Source: an uncultured Eubacteriales bacterium
GTDB taxonomy: Bacteria; Bacillota; Clostridia; Christensenellales; Aristaeellaceae
Direction of reading: 5' to 3'
DNA: 64,000 nucleotides
NCBI GenBank assembly: GCA_902777335.1
Contig: CACYTF010000002.1
Location: 1-64,000 of the forward strand
A program made the position numbers and the translations under genes. The notes beneath the pieces were generated by a model, which was not told the origin of the DNA, did no database searches, and worked only from the letters and a program-made list of their open reading frames with translations. Shown here piece by piece: positions 34,049 to 42,153 of this stretch. Position 1 is the first letter of the stretch, and each line of letters begins with the position of its first letter.

Positions 34049-36424
34049 TCACTTCAGCGTCGCCACGGTCACGCCGTCCTCGCCTTCGCCGTACTTGCCC
34101 AGGCGGAAGCTCTTCACCGCCGGGTGGCGCTTCAGGCGCTGCTGGATGCCGCTTCTGAGCGTGCCGGTGCCCTTGCCGTGGATGATGTACACCTGGCCCA
34201 GCTTGTTCAATATCGCGCCGTCCAGGAACATGTCCACGGTCATCAGCGCCTCCTCCAGACTCATGCCGCGCACGTCGCACTCGGTCTGCACCGCGCGGGG
34301 CGACACCGACACGTGGGCGCCGGAGCCGCCGCCCTTCGCGGGCTGGCGTCCCTTGGGCTTCGCGGGCACCTCCGGCAGCGCGGTGCGCATGTCGGCCATG
34401 TTGGCCTTCAGCTTCAGCGCCCCCGCCTGCACGGTGCACTCGCCCCTGGCGTCCGGCTCGGTCAGCACCACGGCCTTGGCGTTCAGGTTCACCAGCAGCA
34501 CGGTGTCCCCGACCTTCAGCTGCGTGGGCACGCTGCCGATGGGGTCGCCCTTGATCTTTTCGCCCGTGTCGTCGATGGCGTCCTGCAGCTGGGCGCGCAG
34601 ATTATGCAGCTCGTGCTCCTTCACGCCCGAGGAGCGCTGCTTTTTCAGATCGGCGATGATCTGCTCGCTCTCCCGCTGGGCCTTCTGCAGCACCTTTCTG
34701 GCCTCGTCCTTGGCCTTGCGCAGCTCCGTCTCCCGGCGCGACTCCAGCTCCTTCTGCAGCTTTTCCGCCTCGTCGCGCAGCTTCTGGGTCTCGATGTGGG
34801 CCTGCTCCGCCAGCGCCCGCTCCTTCTCGGCGATCTGCCGGTGGTACTCGGCGTTGGCGATCACGTCCTCAAAGCGCACGGCGTCGCGGCTCAGCCGGGT
34901 GCCCGCGTCCTCGATCAGAAACTCCGGCAGGCCCAGCTTCCGGGAGATCTCAAAGGCGTTGCTCTTGCCGGGCACGCCGATGGACAGCCGGTAGGTGGGC
35001 TGCAGCGTCTGCACGTCGAACTCCACCGAGGCGTTCTCCACCCCCGGCGTGCCCAGGGCGAAGGCCTTCAGCTCGCTGTAGTGGGTGGTGGCCATCGTGG
35101 TCACCTTCATCTTCAGCAGGTGGCTGAGTATGGACATGGCCAGCGCCGCGCCCTCGGTGGGGTCGGTGCCCGCGCCCAGCTCGTCAAACAGCGCCAGCGA
35201 CCTGGGCGTGACGCTCTGCAATATCTGCACGATGTTGGTCATGTGGGCGGAGAACGTGGACAGCGACTGCTCGATGCTCTGCTCGTCGCCGATGTCGGCG
35301 AACACCTCGTCGAATATCGCCAGCTCCGAGCCGTAGGCCGCCGGAATCTGCAGCCCCGCCTGGGCCATCAGCGACAACAGGCCCACCGTCTTCAGCGTCA
35401 CCGTCTTGCCGCCGGTGTTGGGTCCGGTGATCACCAGCGTGGTGAACTCCTCGCCCAGCCACAGCGTGGAGGGCACCACCTTCTTCGGGTCGATCAGCGG
35501 GTGCCGCGCCTGGATCAGCCGCACGTGGCCTTCTTCGTTCAGCTTCGGCGGCACCGCGTGCATCTGCCGGGCCAGCGAGGCCTTGGCGAATATCACGTCC
35601 AGCGTCGAGAGCAGGTCCAGGTTGTTGGCGATCAGGTCCGCGTCCGGGGCGATGCGGTCGGAGAACGCGCCCAGTATGCGCTCGATCTCGTTCTTCTCCT
35701 TGACGGTCCACTGCTTCAGCTCGTTGCCCGCCTCCACCACCGCCATCGGCTCGATGAACAGCGTGGAGCCGGTGCCGGACTGGTCGTGCACGATGCCGGG
35801 CACGCTGGCGCGGCACTCGGCCTTCACCGGCACCACGTAGCGCCCGTTGCGCATGGTGACGATGGCGTCCATCAGGTATTTCTGCATCGAGGCGGAGCGG
35901 ATGATGCCGTTCAGCCTGTCCCGCACCTTGTCGTTCAGCACCCGCATTTGGCGGCGGATGTCGTACAGGTCGGGGCTGGCGTGGTCGCTGATCTCGTCCT
36001 CGGAGATGATCGCGTCGAAGATCTCCTCCTCCAGCGCCCGGTTGGTGGCCAGCCGCGAGCCCATCTCAGTCAAAAGCGGCGTGTCCTCCCGGTCGGTGAC
36101 CAGCGCGCCGCGCACCGTGCGGGCGGCCTTCAGCGCGTCCGCCACCTGCAAAAGCGCCTTCGGGCTCAGCACGCCCCCGGCCTTCGCCAGCTTCAAGAAG
36201 GGCCGCACGTCGGTGAACCAGGCCATCGGGTTCGAGCCGTTGTAGGCGATGACGGTCCCGGCCTCCTCGGTCTGGGCCTGCCAGGCGCGCACGGTGTCCG
36301 CGTCGCCGCTGGGCCGCAGCTCAAGCGCCGCCTGATGCCCCGGCTCGGTGACGGTCCGCTCGGCCAGCATCTCCAGTATCTTCGGGAACTCCAGGACCCG
36401 TATGTTGCGTTCGTTCAATTTCAA
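34049..36424 (-). CDS. mutS2: MutS2 (endonuclease / collided-ribosome splitting ATPase)
   Basis: A 791-residue MutS-like protein without the mismatch-recognition domain. It has clamp and lever helices, Walker A GPNTGGKT, Walker B LALFDELGAGTDP, a long KOW/coiled-coil region rich in K and E (about 510-630) and a C-terminal Smr domain with DVRGMSLEEAL and HGKGTG. MutS2 suppresses recombination in some species and in Bacillus also splits collided ribosomes. The start is TTG at 36422-36424, overlapping the stop of the U32 gene by four bases (TTGA), a clear translational coupling. Confidence 0.95.
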   Translation of the reverse strand: MKLNERNIRVLEFPKILEMLAERTVTEPGHQAALELRPSGDADTVRAWQAQTEEAGTVIAYNGSNPMAWFTDVRPFLKLAKAGGVLSPKALLQVADALKAARTVRGALVTDREDTPLLTEMGSRLATNRALEEEIFDAIISEDEISDHASPDLYDIRRQMRVLNDKVRDRLNGIIRSASMQKYLMDAIVTMRNGRYVVPVKAECRASVPGIVHDQSGTGSTLFIEPMAVVEAGNELKQWTVKEKNEIERILGAFSDRIAPDADLIANNLDLLSTLDVIFAKASLARQMHAVPPKLNEEGHVRLIQARHPLIDPKKVVPSTLWLGEEFTTLVITGPNTGGKTVTLKTVGLLSLMAQAGLQIPAAYGSELAIFDEVFADIGDEQSIEQSLSTFSAHMTNIVQILQSVTPRSLALFDELGAGTDPTEGAALAMSILSHLLKMKVTTMATTHYSELKAFALGTPGVENASVEFDVQTLQPTYRLSIGVPGKSNAFEISRKLGLPEFLIEDAGTRLSRDAVRFEDVIANAEYHRQIAEKERALAEQAHIETQKLRDEAEKLQKELESRRETELRKAKDEARKVLQKAQRESEQIIADLKKQRSSGVKEHELHNLRAQLQDAIDDTGEKIKGDPIGSVPTQLKVGDTVLLVNLNAKAVVLTEPDARGECTVQAGALKLKANMADMRTALPEVPAKPKGRQPAKGGGSGAHVSVSPRAVQTECDVRGMSLEEALMTVDMFLDGAILNKLGQVYIIHGKGTGTLRSGIQQRLKRHPAVKSFRLGKYGEGEDGVTVATLK

Positions 36425-38766
36425 TCCACCCCTCGGAAATAGTGCCCGGCGGTCGTCTCCATGGTTTCAAGGGCGCTCCACTCCGGCAGCGCCTTGAAGT
36501 CCTCGCCGTCCAGCGCGGCGCGGTAGACCTTTACCACGGCCGGCGCGTCGTCGCCGTCGTCCAGCAGCAGCCGCCAGGCCGCGGCCCTTGGCAGGCGCTC
36601 CAAATGCCGAAGCGGCATCAGCGGCACGCTGTTCAGAAGCTGTATGACGCACCCGCCCGGCTGGGCGACGCGCCGCAGCGGGAACGCGGCCCCGCGCCGG
36701 TCCACGAGCGCCTTGCCGTCCAGCCGCGCCCGGGGCGCGCAGGCGTCGCAGTGCCGGCAGTCGGCGTGGCGGCCCGCCATGCCCTCCGCCGCGCGCAGCG
36801 GGCAGTGGCGCAGGTGCATCAGCGGGATCCGGCCCCACACAATCAGTTGAATATCGCCGCGCAGGGCTCCGGCCTGGCGCGCGGTCAGCTCCACCGACGG
36901 CGTGACGGATTGCAGCCCCCAGTCCCGCAGCTGGGCCACGGCGGCGTCGCTTGCCGCGTTCAGCAGATAGTCGCCGACGCGGGCGCCGGGCCAGTCCATG
37001 CCCATCTGGCCGATGTTGGAAATGACGGTGGCCTCAAAGCGGTCCCGGTGCCCGAGCGCCCAGGCGTTCAGCCCGTCCAGCGCCGCGCCGCCCAGCACCG
37101 CGGGCAGCGCCAGCATCAGCGGGCCCTCCCGCCGCAGCGCGTTCAGGTCGATGGCCGATAGCGCCTCGGGCCGCACGTCCCGCGGGAAAAGCACCGCCGC
37201 GTCCGCGCCGTTGCGCAGCGCCGCGACGAGCTGTTCCGGGTGGGCGCTCTGGGCCAGCAGCAACGGCTTCCCGGCACCTGATTCCGGGATCTCCGGCACA
37301 GTCCAGGTCCGCTCCCGCCGCGCGACGTTTACGCGCGCCGCCTCCAGCGCCGCAAGCGCGTCCCGCCGCAGCGCGTTCAGCATGGACGCCGGGCAGAAGG
37401 CATTGTCGTCCGCGTCCAGTTCGATTTTGGTCATAACGTAGGGCGTGCCGCCGGTCTTGGCCAGCTGCGCCCGGACGCGTTCCGCGTCCAAACCCCGGCC
37501 CGTGGCAGCCTGCACAGCATCGCTCTCGGCTTCAGCCTCGTGTACGCCGTCCGAGACCCACAGCCGCCCGGGCCGGCCCACCCGCAACACGGCCCGGGCC
37601 GTGACGGGAACCTGGCGGCGCTCGCCGGAAAAGCTCTCCCGGGCCTCGCGCAGCTGCGCCGCGCTGACCAGGCGGTACAGCGCGGCCCCCTTTCGGGCCT
37701 GGGCGCAGCGGACCGTCTCCCCCGCCCCGCCGGACAGCCGGACGGGGGCGTCCTCGCACCCGGCCCGGCGCAGCGCCAGCGCGTCCCCGGCCTCCACGCG
37801 CTCGGTCAAACGCACCCGGCCCGCCTCGCGGCACGCGCCCACCGCCACGCCCATGTGGTTCGGGCGCTCGGGATACATCAAATCGCTCTCGGCCACCCCC
37901 AGGCCGTAGCCCCGGGTGAAGCCGCCGCGGTTGAACATCTGGGCCAGCCCGGCGCGCTCGGCGTCGGCGTCGAGCCCCCGGCCCGCGTACAGCGCGTCGA
38001 TGGCCCGCCGGTAGGCCGCCGTCGTGACGGCCACGTACTCCGCCCGCTTCAGCCTGCCCTCGATCTTCAGGCTGCAAACGCCCGCGTCCCGCAGCCGCGC
38101 CAGGTCGTCGATGGCGCACAGGTCCCGCGTGGAAAGCAGGTATCCGGACTTCTCCGCCAGCTGCCAGGGCAGGCGGCAGGGCTGGGCGCACAGGCCCCGG
38201 TTGCCGCTGCGCCCGCCCACCAGGCTGGACATCAGGCACTGGCCGGAGCAGGCCACGCAAAGCGCGCCGTGGGCGAAGGTCTCGATCTCGATGCCCTCGG
38301 CGGCACACCCGGCGATCTCGTCAAAGGTCAGCTCCCGGGCCAGCACCGCGCGGTCAAAGCCCTGCTCCCGCAGAAAGCGCACGCCCTGCCGGTTGTGGAC
38401 GGCCATCTGGGTGCTGGCATGCAGCTGCAGATCCGGCGCGATCTGCCGCACGGCCCGGGCGACGCCGAAGTCCTGCACGATCACGGCGTCCGCGCCGGAG
38501 CGGTTGATGGCCCGCACGGCTTCCGTCAGCGCGTCGAACTCATCCTCGCGCACCAGCGTGTTCAGCGTCACGTGCACCTTCACGCCCCGGGCGTGGCAGT
38601 AGCGCACCGCGGCGTCCAGCGCCTCGCCGTCGAAGTTCCCGGCGTTGCGCCGGGCGTTGAACGCGCCCGCGCCCAGGTACACGGCGTCCGCGCCGTTCTG
38701 GACCGCCGCCCTCAGCGCCGCCTCGTCCCCCGCGGGGGCCAGCAGCTCCAGCCGCGCGTCATTCAT
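36421..38766 (-). CDS. Peptidase U32 family protein (long form with C-terminal collagenase-like extension)
   Basis: A 781-residue protein. The N-terminal U32 domain begins LELLAPAGDEAALRAAVQNGADAVYLG and contains the cysteine cluster CVACSGQC...GLCAQPC that could hold an Fe-S centre, as known for U32-type tRNA/ubiquinone hydroxylation proteins. A DUF3656-like middle region and a second TIM-like half (PLRAAEGMAG with CRHCDACAPR) follow. Despite the name, many U32 members (RlhA, TrhP) modify RNA rather than cleave protein. Its ATG overlaps zapA by 8 bases, and its stop overlaps mutS2. An RNA-modification role is favoured but unproven. Confidence 0.85.
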   Translation of the reverse strand: MNDARLELLAPAGDEAALRAAVQNGADAVYLGAGAFNARRNAGNFDGEALDAAVRYCHARGVKVHVTLNTLVREDEFDALTEAVRAINRSGADAVIVQDFGVARAVRQIAPDLQLHASTQMAVHNRQGVRFLREQGFDRAVLARELTFDEIAGCAAEGIEIETFAHGALCVACSGQCLMSSLVGGRSGNRGLCAQPCRLPWQLAEKSGYLLSTRDLCAIDDLARLRDAGVCSLKIEGRLKRAEYVAVTTAAYRRAIDALYAGRGLDADAERAGLAQMFNRGGFTRGYGLGVAESDLMYPERPNHMGVAVGACREAGRVRLTERVEAGDALALRRAGCEDAPVRLSGGAGETVRCAQARKGAALYRLVSAAQLREARESFSGERRQVPVTARAVLRVGRPGRLWVSDGVHEAEAESDAVQAATGRGLDAERVRAQLAKTGGTPYVMTKIELDADDNAFCPASMLNALRRDALAALEAARVNVARRERTWTVPEIPESGAGKPLLLAQSAHPEQLVAALRNGADAAVLFPRDVRPEALSAIDLNALRREGPLMLALPAVLGGAALDGLNAWALGHRDRFEATVISNIGQMGMDWPGARVGDYLLNAASDAAVAQLRDWGLQSVTPSVELTARQAGALRGDIQLIVWGRIPLMHLRHCPLRAAEGMAGRHADCRHCDACAPRARLDGKALVDRRGAAFPLRRVAQPGGCVIQLLNSVPLMPLRHLERLPRAAAWRLLLDDGDDAPAVVKVYRAALDGEDFKALPEWSALETMETTAGHYFRGVD

Positions 38767-39034
38767 TGCCGTCGCGCTTCTCCAGCCGGTCGCGCAAATC
38801 GTCGATCTCGGCCTGCAGGCGGCGGATCTCGTCCCGGGACTTCATCATGTCGTCGGTGGCGTTCACCGCCGTCAGCACGGCCAGCTGCCCCGCGGGCAGC
38901 TTCGTCGCCGCGGCCAGCTCGTTCATCTTCCGGTCCACCCAGGTGGCCACCCGGTTCACGTGCGCCTCGCTGTCGTAGCTGGCGATGGTGTATTCCCGGC
39001 CCGCGATGCGGACGGTGGTTCTGATCTTTTCCAT
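38759..39034 (-). CDS. zapA: Cell division protein ZapA-like
   Basis: A 91-residue protein with the ZapA layout: an N-terminal globular part (TVRIAGREYTIASYDSEAHVNRVATWVDRKMNELA) and a C-terminal coiled coil (SRDEIRRLQAEIDDLRDRLEK). ZapA bundles FtsZ filaments at midcell. GGAGG lies 6 bases before the chosen ATG; a TTG four codons earlier is in frame but unlikely. It overlaps the U32 gene, the common zapA-U32-mutS2 arrangement of Firmicutes. Confidence 0.88.
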   Translation of the reverse strand: MEKIRTTVRIAGREYTIASYDSEAHVNRVATWVDRKMNELAAATKLPAGQLAVLTAVNATDDMMKSRDEIRRLQAEIDDLRDRLEKRDGNE

Positions 39035-39068
39035 AGCATCCTCCAAGGTTGAATTCGCGCCGCACGGA

Positions 39069-39950
39069 TCACCACATGTCGTAATACGCCGCGTAGCGCT
39101 CCAGCGTCCAGTCGCTCCGATCGCCCAGGCCGCTGCCGCCCACGTCCACCACCGCGCAGCCGACGGGGTTGACGCCCTCGATGGGATAGGCCTTCATGGC
39201 CTGCGACGGCGTGTAATAGCAGGCGTCGTTGTCCCAGCTCTCGCCCATGCCGTACACGCTGAACCACACGCGGTACCGGCGGCCCTCCAGCTTCTCCGCC
39301 CGGTCCAGGCAGGCGAAGCCCATGCTCACGTGTCCGCCGGTCTCCTGCCAGTAGTAGTACCCCTTTTTGTAGTCGGTGTAGCGCAGCTCATGGCTGGGCT
39401 TGATCTTCAGCCCGAAGTATTTCTCGACCACGGGCGCGATCTGATCCTCCGACAGGCGCACGTTGTTGTCGTTGAAGTATTCGCCCCACTCCACCCGGTT
39501 CTGGCGGTTGAACCAGCAGTGCTCCAGGGCGAAATTGGTCAGCTGCGCCGGATCGACCGCGTCGTAGCTGTAGCCGCCCTCCCACCGGCAGAAGTCCGCC
39601 TCGGTGAAGTTGGAGAGGAACAGGTTCAGGTTGTAGCGCTGGGCCTTCGTCAGCTCGACAGCGGACCCGCTCTCATCGATCGACTTCAGGTATTTCTCCA
39701 GCGCCCAGCCCATCTGGCCCTTCCAGGCCACGCGCACAAAGCCGTTCTGCCGGTCGATCAGCGACACCGCCTCGCACCCCAGCGGGATCCGGTCCAGCGC
39801 CGCCGCCTTCGTGTTCGGTTCCTCCCGCAGGGTGATGTACGCGTCGCAGTTCACGACCCGCAGCTTCGTCCCGATGCGCACGTCGACCTCCGCCAGCGCG
39901 GAACATCCCAACAGCGCCAACACCAACAGACAAATCAACACTCTCTTCAC
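39069..39950 (-). CDS. Secreted SH3b-domain protein with uncharacterised C-terminal domain
   Basis: A 293-residue exported protein. The signal sequence ends LALLGCSALAE; the LLGC could be a weak lipobox, otherwise ALA-E is a signal peptidase I site. Residues of about 30-90 form an SH3b domain (YITLREEPNTKAAALDRIPLG, then GFVRVAWKGQMGWALEKYL). The remaining 200 residues start TKAQRYNLNLFLSNFTEADF and are rich in Tyr and Trp (GYYYWQETGGHVSMGF). I do not recognise this domain with certainty. It lies between the nucleotidyltransferase (50-base gap) and zapA (34-base gap). Confidence 0.75.
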   Translation of the reverse strand: MKRVLICLLVLALLGCSALAEVDVRIGTKLRVVNCDAYITLREEPNTKAAALDRIPLGCEAVSLIDRQNGFVRVAWKGQMGWALEKYLKSIDESGSAVELTKAQRYNLNLFLSNFTEADFCRWEGGYSYDAVDPAQLTNFALEHCWFNRQNRVEWGEYFNDNNVRLSEDQIAPVVEKYFGLKIKPSHELRYTDYKKGYYYWQETGGHVSMGFACLDRAEKLEGRRYRVWFSVYGMGESWDNDACYYTPSQAMKAYPIEGVNPVGCAVVDVGGSGLGDRSDWTLERYAAYYDMW

Positions 39951-40000
39951 GATTCATCCCTCCTTTTTCCGTCTGACGGGCCACCACAGGAAATGGTTCC

Positions 40001-40915
40001 CTAATCCCAAAGTCTTTCCGGATACAGCCCCTCGGCCTTCATCCGGGCGATGGCGTCGCGGACCATGGCGGCGTCCTCGCGGTAGGTCATGCCGTACCAG
40101 CGCTCGTCGGTGTTCAGAAGCCGCACGCGGCCCCTGCCGGAGGCGATCAGCGCCTTGGGGATATTGGGCAGGTAGAACTCGGCCTTCAGCGGGTTGGCGG
40201 GCACGTCGTTTTCGAGGAACGCCCGGAACATCTTCGGGAACATGTCCAGCACGCCCGCGCGGAAGGCCCACAGGTTCATCGACACCGGCGTGCCGGCGGG
40301 GATGAAGGTCCAGGTGGCGCCGTCGTCCTCGGTGTAGGCCGCGCCGCCCTCCCGGGGCTCGATGCGGGTGCGCTCGGTGATGTCGGTGAGGTACCCGTCC
40401 TGCCCGGCGCACACGCCCCGGGACACCGAGCCGTTCTCGGTCAGCGTGTTCTCGATGCTGTAGCCCACCATGGCGTGCTCGTTGGCGTCGCCCGCCTCGG
40501 CCAGGAACGCGCCCGCGGCCCGGAACGCGCCCGCGCCGTAGAAGTCGTCGGCGTTGATGGCGGCGAAGGGCCCGTCCACCTGCTCCAGCGCGCACAGCAC
40601 GGCGTGGCCCGTGCCCCAGGGCTTCTGCCGCCCCTCGGGGATCGAAAAGCCCGCCGGTATGTTGTCCAGGGTCTGGTAGGCGTAGCGCAGGTCCACGTGC
40701 CGGGCGATGTTGTCGCCGATGGCGCGGGCAAAGTCCGCCTCCATCTCCGGCTTGATCACGCACACGACCTTGCCGAAGCCGGCGCGTATGGCGTCGTAGA
40801 TCGAGAAATCGATGATGATGTGCCCGGCGTCGTCCACCGGCGCGATCTGCTTGTTGCCGCCGAACCGGCTGCCCATGCCCGCGGCCATGATGATGAGGGT
40901 AGGCGTAGATGACAT
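40001..40915 (-). CDS. Nucleotidyltransferase-fold protein (sugar-phosphate NTP transferase family)
   Basis: A 304-residue cytoplasmic GT-A-like enzyme. The N-terminal IIMAAGMGSRFGG is the nucleotide-binding signature and KQIAPVDDAGH follows; the Mg-binding Asp lies in AAINADDFYG, preceded by GTGHAVLCA. Family members activate sugar phosphates with NTP. The KP of the usual second Lys motif is not obvious, so the sugar is unknown. GGAGG lies 8 bases before the chosen ATG. It is first in the run leading to zapA-U32-mutS2 and has a strong promoter. Confidence 0.82.
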   Translation of the reverse strand: MSSTPTLIIMAAGMGSRFGGNKQIAPVDDAGHIIIDFSIYDAIRAGFGKVVCVIKPEMEADFARAIGDNIARHVDLRYAYQTLDNIPAGFSIPEGRQKPWGTGHAVLCALEQVDGPFAAINADDFYGAGAFRAAGAFLAEAGDANEHAMVGYSIENTLTENGSVSRGVCAGQDGYLTDITERTRIEPREGGAAYTEDDGATWTFIPAGTPVSMNLWAFRAGVLDMFPKMFRAFLENDVPANPLKAEFYLPNIPKALIASGRGRVRLLNTDERWYGMTYREDAAMVRDAIARMKAEGLYPERLWD

Positions 40916-40951
40916 AGCTGTTTCCTCCGGCATCTGATTGTATTTAACACC

Positions 40952-40979
40952 ATTTTACCCGAAATCGCATGAAAGTCAA
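40952..40979 (-). promoter_or_regulatory. Sigma-A promoter for the nucleotidyltransferase-zapA-mutS2 run
   Basis: Minus-strand TTGACT (40974-40979), 16-base spacer, TAAAAT (40952-40957), 37 bases before the start codon. Confidence 0.75.
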
Positions 40980-41069
40980 GGCGGAAAAAAGGCATGTTTG
41001 CAACAAACGGCGCATATGTAATCCATATTGCCGTCCACAAACGGCGATCGCGCAAACCTTTAAAAACTT

Positions 41070-41097
41070 TTGACAATCGGTGGGACCAGTATATTCC
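41070..41097 (+). promoter_or_regulatory. Possible promoter of the SANT-domain regulator
   Basis: A perfect TTGACA (41070-41075) is followed by TATATT at only 14 bases or TATTCC at 16. Neither -10 is ideal, so the promoter may need an activator or be elsewhere in the 232-base divergent gap. Confidence 0.4.
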
Positions 41098-41147
41098 CGG
41101 CACACGTCGCGCATACTCTGTATCATCAACGGTTTGGAGGCGAGCAA

Positions 41148-41930
41148 ATGGATCAGGCAATCATACACGATGGAAGCGGCCGCATGGAATTGACGCACAC
41201 GGGCAGGCGCTCGGGCTGGAGCGACACGGAGAATAAGCTGCTATGGGAAACCGCCGATGAAGCGCAGCAGCAGGGGCTGCCGCTGAAAGCCGTGTTTGAG
41301 CAGATCGCCCGCCAGACCGGGCGACGCCCCAACAGCATACGCAACTACTACTACGCCCAGGTGCGCCAGCACGACGGCGGCGAGGCCCGGCCGGCCCGGT
41401 TCGTGCCCTTTACACAGCAGGAGGTGGACTGGCTGATGGAGCAGGTGCTGGTGGCGCGCTCGGCGGGCCAGTCGGTGCGCTCCTGCCTGCAGAAGCTGGC
41501 CGGCGGCGACCACAGCCTGATGCTGCGCTATCAGAACAAGTACCGCGCCGTCATCAAGAGCCGCCCGGACTACGTGCGGAACATGGTGGACCGGCTGAAC
41601 GAGCAGGGCGTGGAGTGCGACGCACCCCAGGTGAACCACCGCGTGCGGGCCGATTTGCAGGCCTCCGGCGATGCGCTGGTGACGGAGGCCAAGCGCTCCG
41701 GCGACGCGGAGCTGGCCCGGGCCTGCGACGTGCTGACCCAGTACCTGCGCCAGCGCCGCGCCCCGGACGGCGATTCGGACGTGGCCGAGGCCGCCCGGGC
41801 GCTGATCGGCCCGGTCAAGGAGTTCGTGGCCCTCGCCCCCGGCGCGCGGATGGAGGCCGCCCAGGCCTTCTGCGACGACATCGCCGAGCGCATCGGCGAA
41901 CTGGAAGCCCGGCTGGAGGAAAACGAATAA
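41148..41930 (+). CDS. Myb/SANT-like DNA-binding regulator (RsfA/YlbO-like N-terminus)
   Basis: A 260-residue protein. Residues of about 22-78 (RSGWSDTENKLLWETADEA, QQGLPLKAVFEQIARQTGRRPNSIRNYYY) form a SANT-type helix-turn-helix like that of Bacillus RsfA/YlbO, a prespore regulator family. A second helical segment (FTQQEVDWLMEQVLVARSAG) repeats the theme. The C-terminal half is helical and charged without a recognisable effector domain. GGAGG lies 7 bases before the ATG. It is a single gene, divergent from the nucleotidyltransferase operon. Whether it controls sporulation here is unknown. Confidence 0.7.
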   Translation: MDQAIIHDGSGRMELTHTGRRSGWSDTENKLLWETADEAQQQGLPLKAVFEQIARQTGRRPNSIRNYYYAQVRQHDGGEARPARFVPFTQQEVDWLMEQVLVARSAGQSVRSCLQKLAGGDHSLMLRYQNKYRAVIKSRPDYVRNMVDRLNEQGVECDAPQVNHRVRADLQASGDALVTEAKRSGDAELARACDVLTQYLRQRRAPDGDSDVAEAARALIGPVKEFVALAPGARMEAAQAFCDDIAERIGELEARLEENE

Positions 41931-41961
41931 AAAAGACAGGTTCATCACGTTTTCTTGTGGG

Positions 41962-42034
41962 ATTCCCCTCTCAGGCGCTTCGCGCCAGCTCTCCCCGTTC
42001 CCGGGGCGAGCCAAGGCTGCCGCGCGTGTGCTAA
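41962..42034. repeat. Dispersed intergenic repeat, copy B
   Basis: Nearly identical to 3489-3563 (same ATTCCCCTCTCAGGCGCTTC start and CCAAGGCTGCCGCGCG end), 38 kb away. It begins 32 bases after the SANT gene stop and directly abuts a heptamer array. Confidence 0.75.
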
Positions 42035-42046
42035 CCTCAAAAGATA

Positions 42047-42153
42047 GGAGTGAGGAGTGAGGCGTTAGGAACATGAGTCAGCCAATCAGTGCTCCTCACT
42101 CCTAACTCCTCACTCCTAACTCTTCACTCTCCACTCTCCACTCTTCACTCTAC
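42047..42153. repeat. Heptamer tandem array with inverted partner
   Basis: Nine 7-base units of the type ACTCCTA/ACTCCTC/ACTCTCC occupy 42091-42153. An inverted partner (GGAGTGAGGAGTGAGG) lies at 42048-42063, so the RNA could fold on itself. The array runs into the last bases of the GH67 gene and supplies its TAG stop. Confidence 0.8.

Noticed and set aside
31868-36442. A 1524-codon plus-strand open frame opposite the kinase, regulator and mutS2
   Set aside because: Composition is that of a reverse shadow (H, L, Q, V, R rich) and it crosses three real genes, including their short gaps. No ribosome site or domain.
42091-42153. Heptamer array as CRISPR or as coding extension of GH67
   Set aside because: Unit length of 7 without spacers excludes CRISPR; the GH67 frame stops inside the array.
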